This document shows, piece by piece, positions 47,244-56,619 of a stretch of DNA of 64,000 bases. Source of the stretch: Nymphaea colorata (lineage: Eukaryota > Streptophyta > Magnoliopsida > Nymphaeales > Nymphaeaceae); assembly GCF_008831285.2 (NCBI RefSeq), contig NW_022204507.1, forward strand, positions 2,340,814 through 2,404,813, read 5' to 3'. A program made the position numbers and the translations under genes. The first letter of the stretch is position 1. Every line of letters begins with the position of its first letter. The notes beneath the pieces were generated by a model that searched no databases, was not told where the DNA came from, and saw nothing but the letters and a program-made list of their open reading frames with translations.

Positions 47244-47255
47244 TGGTATTAGAGC
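47244..47255 (+). promoter_or_regulatory. Primer binding site for initiator tRNA-Met (one mismatch)
   Basis: TGGTATTAGAGC directly follows the 5' LTR and differs by one base from TGGTATCAGAGC, the tRNA-iMet complement used by plant Copia elements. Confidence 0.85.
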
Positions 47256-47394
47256 ATTGGCACTTTAGTCCGAAATTGGTACCTTAGTCCTTCGGTTGAT
47301 AATCTTATTTCTTTAGCTGGCATCCTCACCTGCTTTCAATATTCGGTTGGTGCTCATATTTCATTAGCCGGCATCCTCACCTGCTTGGTTCTTT

Positions 47395-47995
47395 ATGGCA
47401 TCAAACGCAGCTTTATCAAACATCATTGCAAGGTACTACTCTACCATTATTGCCTGCACCAACTACTCTACAACATTTTTTGAACATCAAGTTGACTACG
47501 GATAACTTTCTACTATGGGAATCACAATTTCAACCTCTGCTATATTCATATGATTTGCTTGGGTTCATTGATAGTTCTAAACCATGTCCAAACCAATACA
47601 TCACTAGTAATGATGGGAAATCCCAATCCATTATTCTTGAATATGTGACTTGGATGCGACAAGACCAACTTCTCTTAAGTTGGCTTATTTCTTCATTGTC
47701 TGAAACTGTCCTTCAGCAAGTTGTTGGGCTCAAGACTTCATACTAGGTATGGACTGCCCTTAAAAAATCCTATGCTGCCCATTTCTGCTCAAGAATCATG
47801 CAACTCAAGAAACAATTGAAAGGACTTCGGAAAGGAAATTTAACTATGGATGATTATTTTTATAAAGCCAAGATGTTGGCTCAACAACTAGTTGTTGCAT
47901 CAAATCCAGTAGAAGATGAAGATTTAATTATGCACATTTTGAGAGGGCTTCCTCAAGAATACTCAGCTTTAAACAAAACGTCTTTGACCACCTGA
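47395..47995 (+). pseudogene. Copia gag pseudogene (UBN2 type)
   Basis: An ATG at 47395 (MASNAALSN) is out of frame with the main gag frame, so at least one frameshift lies near 47426. The main frame reads LQHFLNIKLTTDNFLLWESQ, then an in-frame TAG at 47744, then VWTALKKSYAAHFCSRIMQL and KKQLKGLRKGNLTMDDYF, the typical gag block. It ends HILRGLPQEYSALNKT before a stop. No CCHC zinc knuckle follows. Confidence 0.85.
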
Positions 47996-47999
47996 GTAG

Positions 48000-49262
48000 A
48001 ACCCTAAATTATACCTTTCCTTGAGTGTTTGGCTGTGGCGCTTACCCAGACCTAAAATCTTACCGCAACCACAAGCTTCAGTCATCCAAACACATCTTCC
48101 TTGGGTAATCTAATGTCCACATACCTATGTTACAACCTAAAAAGTTCCAAAATCATTGTCAACCGACATGTTGTGTTCAATAAGTCAAAATTTTCATTTC
48201 TAGAACAACCAAAACAACTTGATGTTACCCATCCTACCACCACACTGAACCAATTATTTTACCTACGTTACCTTCATTAACCAACTCTCCCTTTGGTCAG
48301 CCACCATCAAATCAAACCAACCCTACACGTGAACCAAATGCCACACAATTTACAGCACTTATGACCACTGAGTCATCCTTACCACCATCTGTAGAAATTC
48401 AAATGCCATCTCTTCGAACCCATAGTATGATAACTCGCTCACAAGATGGTACGAGAAGACCCAAACACCCATTTTCAATGGCCTACCCACTTCCCACGGC
48501 TCTTGTCACTCAATATTGCTCCGATCAGGAACCAAAAACTTATTTCCAAGCACTCAAGTCAGCCCATTGGCAAGAGGCAATGGCCAACGGGATGCAAGTC
48601 ATTCATCAAAATGGAACAAGATGCAAGTCTCACCATTACTAGGCCCAATCTATCCTATGCAGTCAACAAGGTTTGTTAGTTCATGCACACTCCTATGACT
48701 AACAACTGGAATGTAGTGAAACAGATATTACGCTACGCTAAAGCCACCATCCATCATGGACTTCTCCTCAAACAACACTCATCTACTCACCTACATGCCT
48801 ACTCTGATGCAGACTGGGCTGGATGCCTAGACGACAGCAAGTCCACTGGGCCTATGCTATCTTCCTTGGGCAGAATTTGATCTCTTGGAGTTCGAAGAAA
48901 CAGCCTAGTGTGGCCCGATCATCCACTAAAACTGAGTACCGGACAGTCACCAACACTGCTGTAGAAGTCCTTTGGCTTAAATATTTATTACAATATATAG
49001 GTATCTATCATTCTATACCACCATTCCTTCGGTTTGACAACATTAGTACCACCTATATAACGACGAATCCGGTCCATCACAAAAAAAGTAAACATATTAA
49101 ACTGGATGTACACTTTGTACAAAATCGTGTCGCTCGAAGGCAACTATCTGTGAGGCACATTCCCTCCTCTCATCAATTGGCGGACCCTCTCACCAAAGCT
49201 CTATCCACAAAAGCATTTGTTCGAGGGCGCTTCAAACTTAAAGTTTGTTCAGGACAATTGAG
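48000..49262 (+). pseudogene. Copia pol remnants: integrase tail, RT start, RNase H
   Basis: Near 48120-48215 the integrase tail reads LCYNLKSSKIIVNRHVVFNK. At 48361-48640 the RT lead-in HSMITRSQDGTRRPKHPFSM and FQALKSAHWQEAMANGMQVI appear. The catalytic RT is missing; the sequence resumes at TRPNLSYAVN and passes into RNase H: HAYSDADWAGCLDDSKSTG, SWSSKKQPSVARSSTKTEYR and HIKLDVHFVQNRV, ending HIPSSHQLADPLTKAL. Frame changes occur within it, for example in the SKSTG to AYAIFLG region. The open frame at 48823-49896 joins RNase H to LTR and hAT sequence and is not a natural protein. Confidence 0.9.
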
Positions 49263-49263
49263 T

Positions 49264-49274
49264 TTGAGGGGGGA
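49264..49274 (+). promoter_or_regulatory. Polypurine tract
   Basis: A TGAGGGGGGA-type tract immediately precedes the 3' LTR, where plus-strand DNA synthesis is primed in LTR retrotransposons. Confidence 0.8.
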
Positions 49275-50027
49275 TCTTAGCGTATCATATTTGATGAGAT
49301 CTAAATCTGCAACTGATCTTGGAAACGCACCACAAAGGCAAGACAGACAAAATCGAGCTGAAGAAAAAGGGAAGAGAATTGAGGAAAAAGGTAGGCCTGG
49401 GCATCGGGCTGGGCTGCCGGTGGGTACCCGGTACCCGGCCCGATCGGGCCCGGATCCGGGCCGAGAAAACCGGGTCTCGGGCCGGGCCCGGCCCCGCCCA
49501 TCCCCCATCCTCCTCCCGTCCCCCATCTTTCCCCTTCGCCTCTCGTTCTTCCCCTTTCCCCCCCTCCTCCTTCCTCCGCCTCTCCTTCTTCCCCCTTCCC
49601 CCCTCCGCCTCCACACCTCCACCTCCACCTCTGGCCCTCTCCTTCTTCCCCCTCCCCCCCACCTCTGCCTCCACCTCCTCCCCCTCTGGCCCTCTCCTTC
49701 TTCCCCCTTCACTCTTCCCCCCATCGGGCCGGGCCCGACGGGCCGACCTAGGTTGGGTCTTACCGGGCCAGGCCGGCTTGGCCCGGCCCGATGCCCACCC
49801 CTAGAAAAAGGAAGTCAACATCAACCGATAATATCCCATGTTTACAGAAACAAGAAAGAAGAAACTAGATATCTTTCCAAGATTGGGTTGATGTAACGCT
49901 TCCTTTATAATAATGGAAACTCACCTATAGTGAATGATGAGAGAGGATCATTGCGGACGTAGGAGAAAAGTCCTCCGAACCACATTATGTCTTGAGTGAA
50001 CTATGAACTATGCTTTGATTTAATACA
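49275..50027 (+). repeat. 3' LTR of the Copia element, split by a hAT-like insertion
   Basis: LTR sequence runs from 49275 to 49391 and resumes after the insertion at 49804 to end AATACA at 50027. Without the insertion and its duplicated octamer it is about 333 bases. It lacks the 63-base segment present in the 5' LTR at about 47029-47091. Confidence 0.85.
49384..49811. mobile_element. GC-rich non-autonomous hAT-like element (MITE), third copy, inside the 3' LTR
   Basis: The element occupies 49392-49803. Its ends are TAGGCCTGGGCATCGGGC and, read inward from the right, TAGGGGTGGGCATCGGGC: 18-base inverted repeats with two mismatches. GAAAAAGG flanks both sides (49384-49391 and 49804-49811), a perfect 8-bp target duplication. 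The equivalent place in the 5' LTR has a single copy (GGAAAAAGGAAATT), proving the empty site. Internal order (GGTACCCGGTACC, then AAAACCGGGT, then a long CT-rich block) matches the 13459-13970 copy. Pro/Arg/Gly-rich frames on both strands are composition artefacts. Confidence 0.92.
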
Positions 50028-50029
50028 TC

Positions 50030-50675
50030 ACCAGTCTGATTTGGCGGGTATAGAGACAGATGAAAAGATAAAAAGAGAAAAAATAAAAAACTAAAACATT
50101 GAATCCACCTGCAAACGGTTCGGGTTTTCTCCATGCAACGCCAGCAGCTTCGCCAAGCTCCGGTCGGTGGTTGCTGCCCGTATGTCGCCGGTCGTCGGTC
50201 TCTTGTCCCGGTGAAGAAGAGATAACTACGGAGAGGAGAGAGAAGAGACAGGCGGAAAGGAATGCTCGAACCTTTGGTTACACCAAATACAAAAGGTTTT
50301 GAAAATATGGATTTTGTTTTCAATTCATCCATCCAATAAATAAATTTGTGAAAACTTGTTTTCATTTTTATATTTCCAAAGCATGTAAAAGAATATAAAA
50401 AACAGAGGATAATATAAAAAACAGAGGATATGCAGACATATCACTTCAAGATGAGACATATCACTTCAAGAATAACATTTATTGACTGAGAACGCTGCGT
50501 AGGATGACTACACCCTTTAAAATCTTGCGTGGGTTCCCAGAGGCAAAAAATGTTCTACCGCATGCAACAGGGTTCAAACTCTCTCACGGGGGATTTTCAA
50601 TGGAAAACTCTCGCGTGCGTGCTAGAGAAACAGGGCGAGTTTGAGAAATGCCGAAAGGGCAGCATGCGAGAAAAG

Positions 50676-50733
<58 letters not shown>

Positions 50734-51620
50734 GCAGCAGTTTCAGTTAAAAGGACACTTGATGCCGTCGGTGGATAAAGGAAATGCCAGCAGTCTCTCT
50801 TGCCTACCAGGTATTATCTCTTTTGTTTCTTTCAATGCAGGTGTGTTTGAAGCACCTTCATCTTAGAGCGAGATCTCGTGCTTCTGGACTGGTGCAGTTT
50901 TGGCAAGAAATGCCCTGATTTGATATTTTTTTTTGTTTACTTCGTTGCTTTTTCTCCTCTCCTACTGCCGCTTTTCACGTTAGGCATTAGCATTTGCATA
51001 TTTTTGTTCATGAGGTTCTCCGGATTTGCTGTTTTATTCCCCTTGTCATCTAATTTTCCTTTTTTCCCCAATTTTACACATTCTTTATATTCCCAGCTTA
51101 TGCTGGAGTACATTCTTAACAACACATTTGAAGTCGATGTTGCCATGAAACTTGGAATTTTCTTATATTAGGCGTGTGAAACTAAGTAGAAATCAACTTA
51201 TCCTATAATTTACTGACATTCTAGGAGTGTTTTTGCCCTGCATATCTGATGAAGAACAGAAAATTAGACTAGTACGTTCAGCACTTTGCTTATGCACAGC
51301 CATGAATTTCCTCCTGTACTAGTTAAGGTTTATATTTATTTACTTTCTCAATTCGTTCGCAGGCTGCTTATGAAATCAATGAAGAGCTTCACATGATTAA
51401 GGATGAAATTTGGTGTTTAAATAACTGCACATGTTGGTGCTGGTTTGCAATTATTGGGGGTTAGCTCTTCGCTCATCCACAAACTGTATTTTCATTACCG
51501 TCGGATTTTGAAAGCTCTTGGGTTGCGCACCTCCAGAAGCATACGGGACCAGTGACTTTTTAACAATGTACAAATGATGATTTGAATAGGCAAACATTGA
51601 ACTGAGGTCATCTTGCTTGT
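50030..51620. other. Non-coding spacer between the Copia element and the SEC31 exon
   Basis: The section 50095-50240 is GC-richer (CGCCAGCAGCTTCG, then GCCGGTCGTCGGTC) with a 126-codon minus ORF at 49985-50365 of no known family. A (TC)n run lies at 50680-50730. Small doublets AATATAAAAAACAGAGGAT and AGACATATCACTTCAAGA occur near 50392-50472. It may include former upstream introns of the SEC31 copy, but no further SEC31 exon is recognisable. Confidence 0.4.
50680..50730. repeat. (TC)n microsatellite
   Basis: This is a pure TC run of about 25 units. Confidence 0.95.
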
Positions 51621-51627
51621 GTTGCAG

Positions 51628-51749
51628 GTACGTGGCTTGGAATTCAATGTCAGCTCACCAAGCTTCTTGCTTCTGGTGCTGAGGATGAAGAACTTCGTAT
51701 TTGGGATGTCTCAGATCCTGCAGAGCCTTCATACTTTCCTTCTCTTAAG
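51628..51749 (+). pseudogene. SEC31: Orphan exon of SEC31 (COPII coat WD40 protein), frameshifted
   Basis: After a good acceptor (TTGTTGCAG, the AG... end at 51626) the exon reads VRGLEFNVSSP and then, one frame over, KLLASGAEDEELRIWDVSDP and AEPSYFPSLK, stopping at a donor AAG|GTGTGA. Plant SEC31 proteins have the closely similar VRGLEFN...NLLASGA..GE..IWD...P.EP.HFP.LK in the N-terminal WD40 propeller. SEC31 forms the outer cage of COPII vesicles leaving the endoplasmic reticulum. A one-base deletion after SSP breaks the frame. Conserved exon edges show it came from genomic DNA, not from a spliced transcript. No neighbouring SEC31 exon was found in about 4 kb either side. Confidence 0.8.
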
Positions 51750-52620
51750 GTGTGATTCTCCATTTTTTTCTATTTAAAATAACTGCTTCATATGTTTTCT
51801 ACCCTTTCTGTTTGATTGAGTCCTAAGGTGCAATACCTTAATTGGCATCTCCTTTAGTTTTTCATGCCAAAAACATGTAAAATGACTTTCCTTTCCCGTT
51901 CACATGATTGCAAGTCCTATTTTGGTGTTTGACTTTGAAAGTAGTGGGAGTGCTTGTCATGTTTATTCTTCTCACTTCCTTTGTGTTGGGAAACCCATCT
52001 GTTCTGTTGTCAAGTGATACAAGCAGGTTAAACCTTGGCTAATGGTGATAACTCAAATACCTATTTAGGTTACCATGTTATATTGTTGCAGGTGCTCAGC
52101 AATTTTAAAGAATCTTTTGAGTTACATGCAAATATATGTGTGTTTTTGTGTTTGTATGGTTAGTTCAAGGGAGTGTTTAGTCAATGTTTCTTTAGGCGGT
52201 TCTCATGGGAATGACAATTGATGGTTTGAGCGTGTTGGAATTTCTGAATGTGAATGTCGGAATTTTTGTTGTGTCTTGGTAGAAGAGATGGTATTTTGGA
52301 TTTTATATTGCTTCCACTCATTGGATTTGTATCCCTATGCCTCTCACAATGTCTTGGAAATTCTGATTGTATATGAATTATCATTGCCGTTTAGATCCCT
52401 TTTTGATATTCTTGTTAGGATGCACTTGTAAGTGCAACACATATTTTAGGTAAGGCTGTTTTACAGCCTTTGTTACTGTTCTTAATAAAGTTTCAAACAT
52501 GAATTTAATCCATCCCTTTGCTTTTGAGTGATTTGCAGTATGTTGTTCCATGAAAGGGTGCTAAAATAACCAACAGGCCACCTGCTTAGAGAGAAGGCCA
52601 TAAAAATCAAGCGTAGTATG

Positions 52621-52647
52621 ATCTCTCTCTCTCTCTGTCTATCACAC

Positions 52648-52692
<45 letters not shown>

Positions 52693-52700
52693 GGGGGGGT

Positions 52701-52731
<31 letters not shown>

Positions 52732-52753
52732 AGAGAGAGAGAGAGAGAGAGAG
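52621..52753. repeat. Compound palindromic microsatellite (TC)n(CA)n(TA)n(TG)n(GA)n
   Basis: The order TCTCTC, CACACA, TATATA, TGTGTG, GAGAGA makes the left half the inverse of the right half, so the tract can fold into a long hairpin. The GA part is extended by three further blocks separated by G runs. Confidence 0.95.
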
Positions 52754-53144
52754 CTATTAATAAATCTTATTTAGTGGCAGTAATGATAAGATCTGTATAA
52801 CTGTCAGTGATGTGAAATATTCACCTACTTTAGCCTCAAAAATCTAATTGAGTTTCAGTTAGATTATAAATTATATTCATTCAGTTAATACATTTAATTA
52901 CATTACATGATATGATCACCATAATTTCAAGGTTGTACAATATTTATTAACTTTTCCATAGAAAAACTAATTGAATTTCAGTTGGATTGTAGATTATATT
53001 AGATCCATCTGCTGCTAATGCATCTAAAATGGTGGCTATAGACCGTTATCTCGAGTTTGTTTGACATAAATGATTGGAATGACAACCTTACACCCCCAAT
53101 ACTTCTTTCTCTATTCCTTGAGGGAAAAAAAAGCATGCATGCAC

Positions 53145-53145
<1 letters not shown>

Positions 53146-53190
<45 letters not shown>
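53146..53190. repeat. (CA)n microsatellite
   Basis: This is an uninterrupted CA run of about 22 units. Confidence 0.95.
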
Positions 53191-53191
<1 letters not shown>

Positions 53192-56010
53192 CAGCATAGA
53201 ATAAAAAACTGCCATGAAGGGCAAGGAGGCATCCCGTAGCATTGCTGGTTGGTCAAAGGACGAGTAAGCCTCATGTCACCAGTCCGATTTTCATAGGCAC
53301 AATCAGTGGCAGAGCCAGAAAAAATTTCTGGAGGGGAACTCATTTACAGATTTCTATATCCAAAGGGGCACTATGTATATAACAGAACAATTCTTTCATT
53401 TGCTTTACAAATACTTTATTTCCAAATATTTTTCAGCTAATTTCTGTTTTGATATATTGTTTTCTAATTTACAGTGCTATAATTTGATCTGTTATAAGGA
53501 TATAGAGGGAAATTTCACATCCCCATGCTTAAACAATTTAAGTAGGGAAATACATGGATCAAGCATGTATGACTAGATCAGTTTTCCTTTTGATTTGCAA
53601 ATGAACTAGAATCTGCATATGGTTTTTGGTCACAAATATAGAACTGGTTTGGAGGCTGGCAGTCTTGTGGTATGAGATCCATAAATACTCTATAATCTAA
53701 CTAAGATGCCTTTAAAAATCTGTCAATTTTCTATAATTTTAATTTACTATTTTAATGTATTTATGCAGGCTGTTTGTGAAATATATCTGACTTCTCTAAT
53801 TGGTGGTCCATCTGGACCTACCATCCCAAATTTTGTTAGAGCTGAAATGCTTCATAGTGTTACCTAATCCGTCCATGTGAGGGTGGGGGTTCCGTAATTC
53901 ACATAGTAGATCACGTTGATTTGGACATTAGTTGCTCTGACAAATCCTGATCACTCCCTGATTCCTTTTCTTTCTTCATGCTTTGAGTGGTCATGGTTTG
54001 ACCTTTATATATATGATCCACGTTTGGAATGAACCTGAAGTGCTTCGACTATGAATCATCCAAAGTCCTTGCTCAGAAAATACCTTTGCTATATGCACCT
54101 GTTCTTGCTATATTTATTATCCATAACTTTGTGCATAATGCATTACTTGGTCATCTACTGTCCTTATAGGAAAATTTCTTACATTGTTGAACTGTATTTG
54201 TAATATGGTTTGGTTTAAAATAGGCATTCAGCACATAAGGCAGTCCTTGTGGTATTGTGTTGTCGAGGTTTGGAAGATTTGCTCTTGGTCAGTTTGCTCT
54301 GCCTCTTGCTCATACTATAATGGGAAGAAGTATGTCTCTAGTTGTTGGTTGAGATAAATGCAGGACCAGTCCTATTATTGCCATATACTCTTGTCTACCA
54401 TTTTTTTTTTTTTGCAACTGTTTGGATCTGACTGTTTCAAATTACATTTACTAGAGATAATCTGCTTAGAGGGCCATGGCTTCACTCACGATGATGGAGT
54501 TTCACCCAGACGGGTGTAGTCGGGCATCTGGAATGTTTGTTATCATTCATTCAATCAACGTTACACTTGCCTTGATCTATTCTATTTTTTTCTTCTTTTT
54601 AGCTTTTTAATCTTGAGCTAGAGCGTCAATAATCTATTGATTTCATCATTGCTTTTCGCATACTTTTCCATAAATGTCTCACGACTATCTATGTTCGTCT
54701 AGAATTGTCATACGTGAACTTGAATATTTGACTTTATCTGTTTTTTGCTAGAATTTCTCATATGTGGACTTGAGTTTTTCTCTATGTACATGAACTGAAG
54801 TATGTGTCTTTAGAACTGATCAGACAAGACATGTGATAAGGCATATATTTCTGTTTTCCAAATTTCTATTTATGGTGATCAGGCGTCCAATGGGTCTGTC
54901 CTCTATCGGGGCTGGGGGGGTGTTGTGGACAGGTTTTTGGCACCTTCGATTCTGTAAAGATCAAGATCAACAAAAAGAAAATGAGATATAGAGAGAAAGA
55001 GCATCTTAGAGCCAAGCTGCTTTGAGTTGAGAGCATCATGTTTTAACGTTTAAATGGAAAAAAGCTGACCTGTTGTCAAAATCTGTTTGTGAGCCGATTT
55101 ACAAATCCAATTATACTGACTGAAAATTGATTAAAACATATTTTATAAAAAATAAATGAAACAATGTATCAAAATAATTGAAACTATGTTTAATATTTTT
55201 AGGAAATCGTTAAAAGTTGGCACATAGCAAAACCAGTTTGCCACAAATTTGGATAATAACACACAACACAGCATCTTCTACTTCAGCTCTCCCACAACAC
55301 ACCACAACATTGGTGCAATAAGTACTTCATTAGAAAAATTAGCCATCAATTTTTTTATGTTCATTTTGTCCTCCTAAAAGGAACTTTTTCATTGATTTTA
55401 TTATCACACCTTCATGTTTGATGAGGGGCTATTGCAAGCACCCAAACAGTTTTTTTGAGACATTTATTTTATTTCACTATTATTTTATCAAAAATAGAGT
55501 TGAGTGAGGGTTTGAAAGTCCACTCCTTATATTTTTCTAAAAAAGGTTGGAAGCATGTACGAGATTTTTCAAGATCAAGATATGGTAGAAGAACATGAAA
55601 TCCTAAAAGAAGCAAGTGCTTGATCACTTCCTGCAAATATCTTGTTCATAAAAGTAACATTTGGTGTTCCAAGTGTTCCTCACACAAAAGCAAGAACTTT
55701 CACGAACTTCTGAAAACGGCTTCCCCTTGAGAGATTTATTTGTTGAAAAAGTGATGCTCTCGTAAGAGTTTTTGTGAGCTGCAGCTGATACACAACAGCA
55801 AGCAAGCTCTTAGACATTAAAGGAAATCAGATATAAAGAGAAAAAGCATCTTGATATTTTGTTAAACTTCTTTTATTTTCACCATTTGCATCTTTATTTG
55901 TACGAACATTTGCTCGGGGGGATGAGCAATATGAGCAGCTCAACATTTTAAGGGAATACTGTTGCTGCACAACATACAATATGCAAACGAAAAAATTGGA
56001 CATGTACAAG

Positions 56011-56595
56011 TAGGGATGTCAATGGATCGGATTCGGATCGGATATCCGCTCGAAATGTCTTTAAAAAATCGGATATAGTAAGCAATTTAACATCCGAAAC
56101 AGAAAATCGGATCGAATTCAGATTTAAGAAATAACATCCGATCGGATTCGGATTCAGATTCAGTTTTAAGTAAATATCTGATCGAATACATAACCGTATA
56201 TCTGAATCTTGAGTTGATATCCGAATCCGAATTACAGCTTGTTATCTGAATCCAAACCATGAGTTGATATCAAAATCCGAATCCGAACCGTGAGTTGATA
56301 TCCGAATCCGAAATCCGAAATCTGAATCTGAATCGTGAGTTGATATCCGAATCCGAACTGTGAGTTGATATCTGAAGCGCTGAAATCCGAATCCGAACCT
56401 TGAGTTGTTGTCCCCACGTTTTGAAGTTGAGACCTATGAATGGTTGGACAAAAAGACTAACCAAACGCACAACTTAAGGTTAAATAAGAATATGAATTGT
56501 ATATAAATGTATAATCTAATTAAGAGGTAATGACTTCCATGAAGTTGCATGTAATAATAGTCAAATAGTTACCATATACACCATTTAACTTAAAG
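56011..56595 (+). repeat. Left inverted arm of the foldback element
   Basis: It contains the terminal TAGGGATGTCAATGG, a zone of CCGAATCCGAA / GATATCCG sub-repeats (56010-56410) and a tail matching the right arm in inverse orientation through CATTTAACTTAAAG near 56582-56595. Confidence 0.8.
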
Positions 56596-56619
56596 TATTT
56601 AAAAGTTTTATTTATCAAA

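Larger units (their letters stand above)
46856..50027 (+). mobile_element. Internally deleted Ty1/Copia retrotransposon with both LTRs
   Basis: Two related LTRs (46856-47243 and 49275-50027) flank a primer site, gag, fragments of pol and a polypurine tract, in the order of a plus-strand Copia element. Compared with an intact element, most of protease, integrase and RT is missing: gag passes almost directly into the integrase C-terminal part, then to RT start, then to RNase H. The LTRs differ by many substitutions and by a 63-base stretch present only in the 5' LTR, so the insertion is old. The 3' LTR is lengthened by a hAT-like insertion. No clear target duplication is visible. Confidence 0.9.
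51755..56000. other. AT-rich non-coding stretch with microsatellites
   Basis: I searched for further SEC31 WD40 exons and found none. The stretch holds a compound microsatellite (52621-52753), a (CA)n run (53146-53190), and a minus-strand copy of the dispersed repeat at about 53300-53375 (CAGTGGCAGAGCCAG). A poly(T) of about 15 lies near 54400. ORFs here are short and unsupported. Confidence 0.4.

Noticed and set aside
49173-49724. 183- and 129-codon minus-strand frames and the 161-codon plus frame in the Copia 3' LTR
   Set aside because: They cover the third GC-rich MITE plus LTR sequence and share the same low-complexity cause.
48823-49896. 357-codon plus-strand frame as one protein
   Set aside because: Only the first part is Copia RNase H. 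The rest reads through the polypurine tract, LTR and MITE, so it is an accidental fusion.
51755-56000. Further SEC31 exons or a complete SEC31 gene
   Set aside because: I looked for downstream WD40 motifs of the family between this exon and the foldback element and found none.
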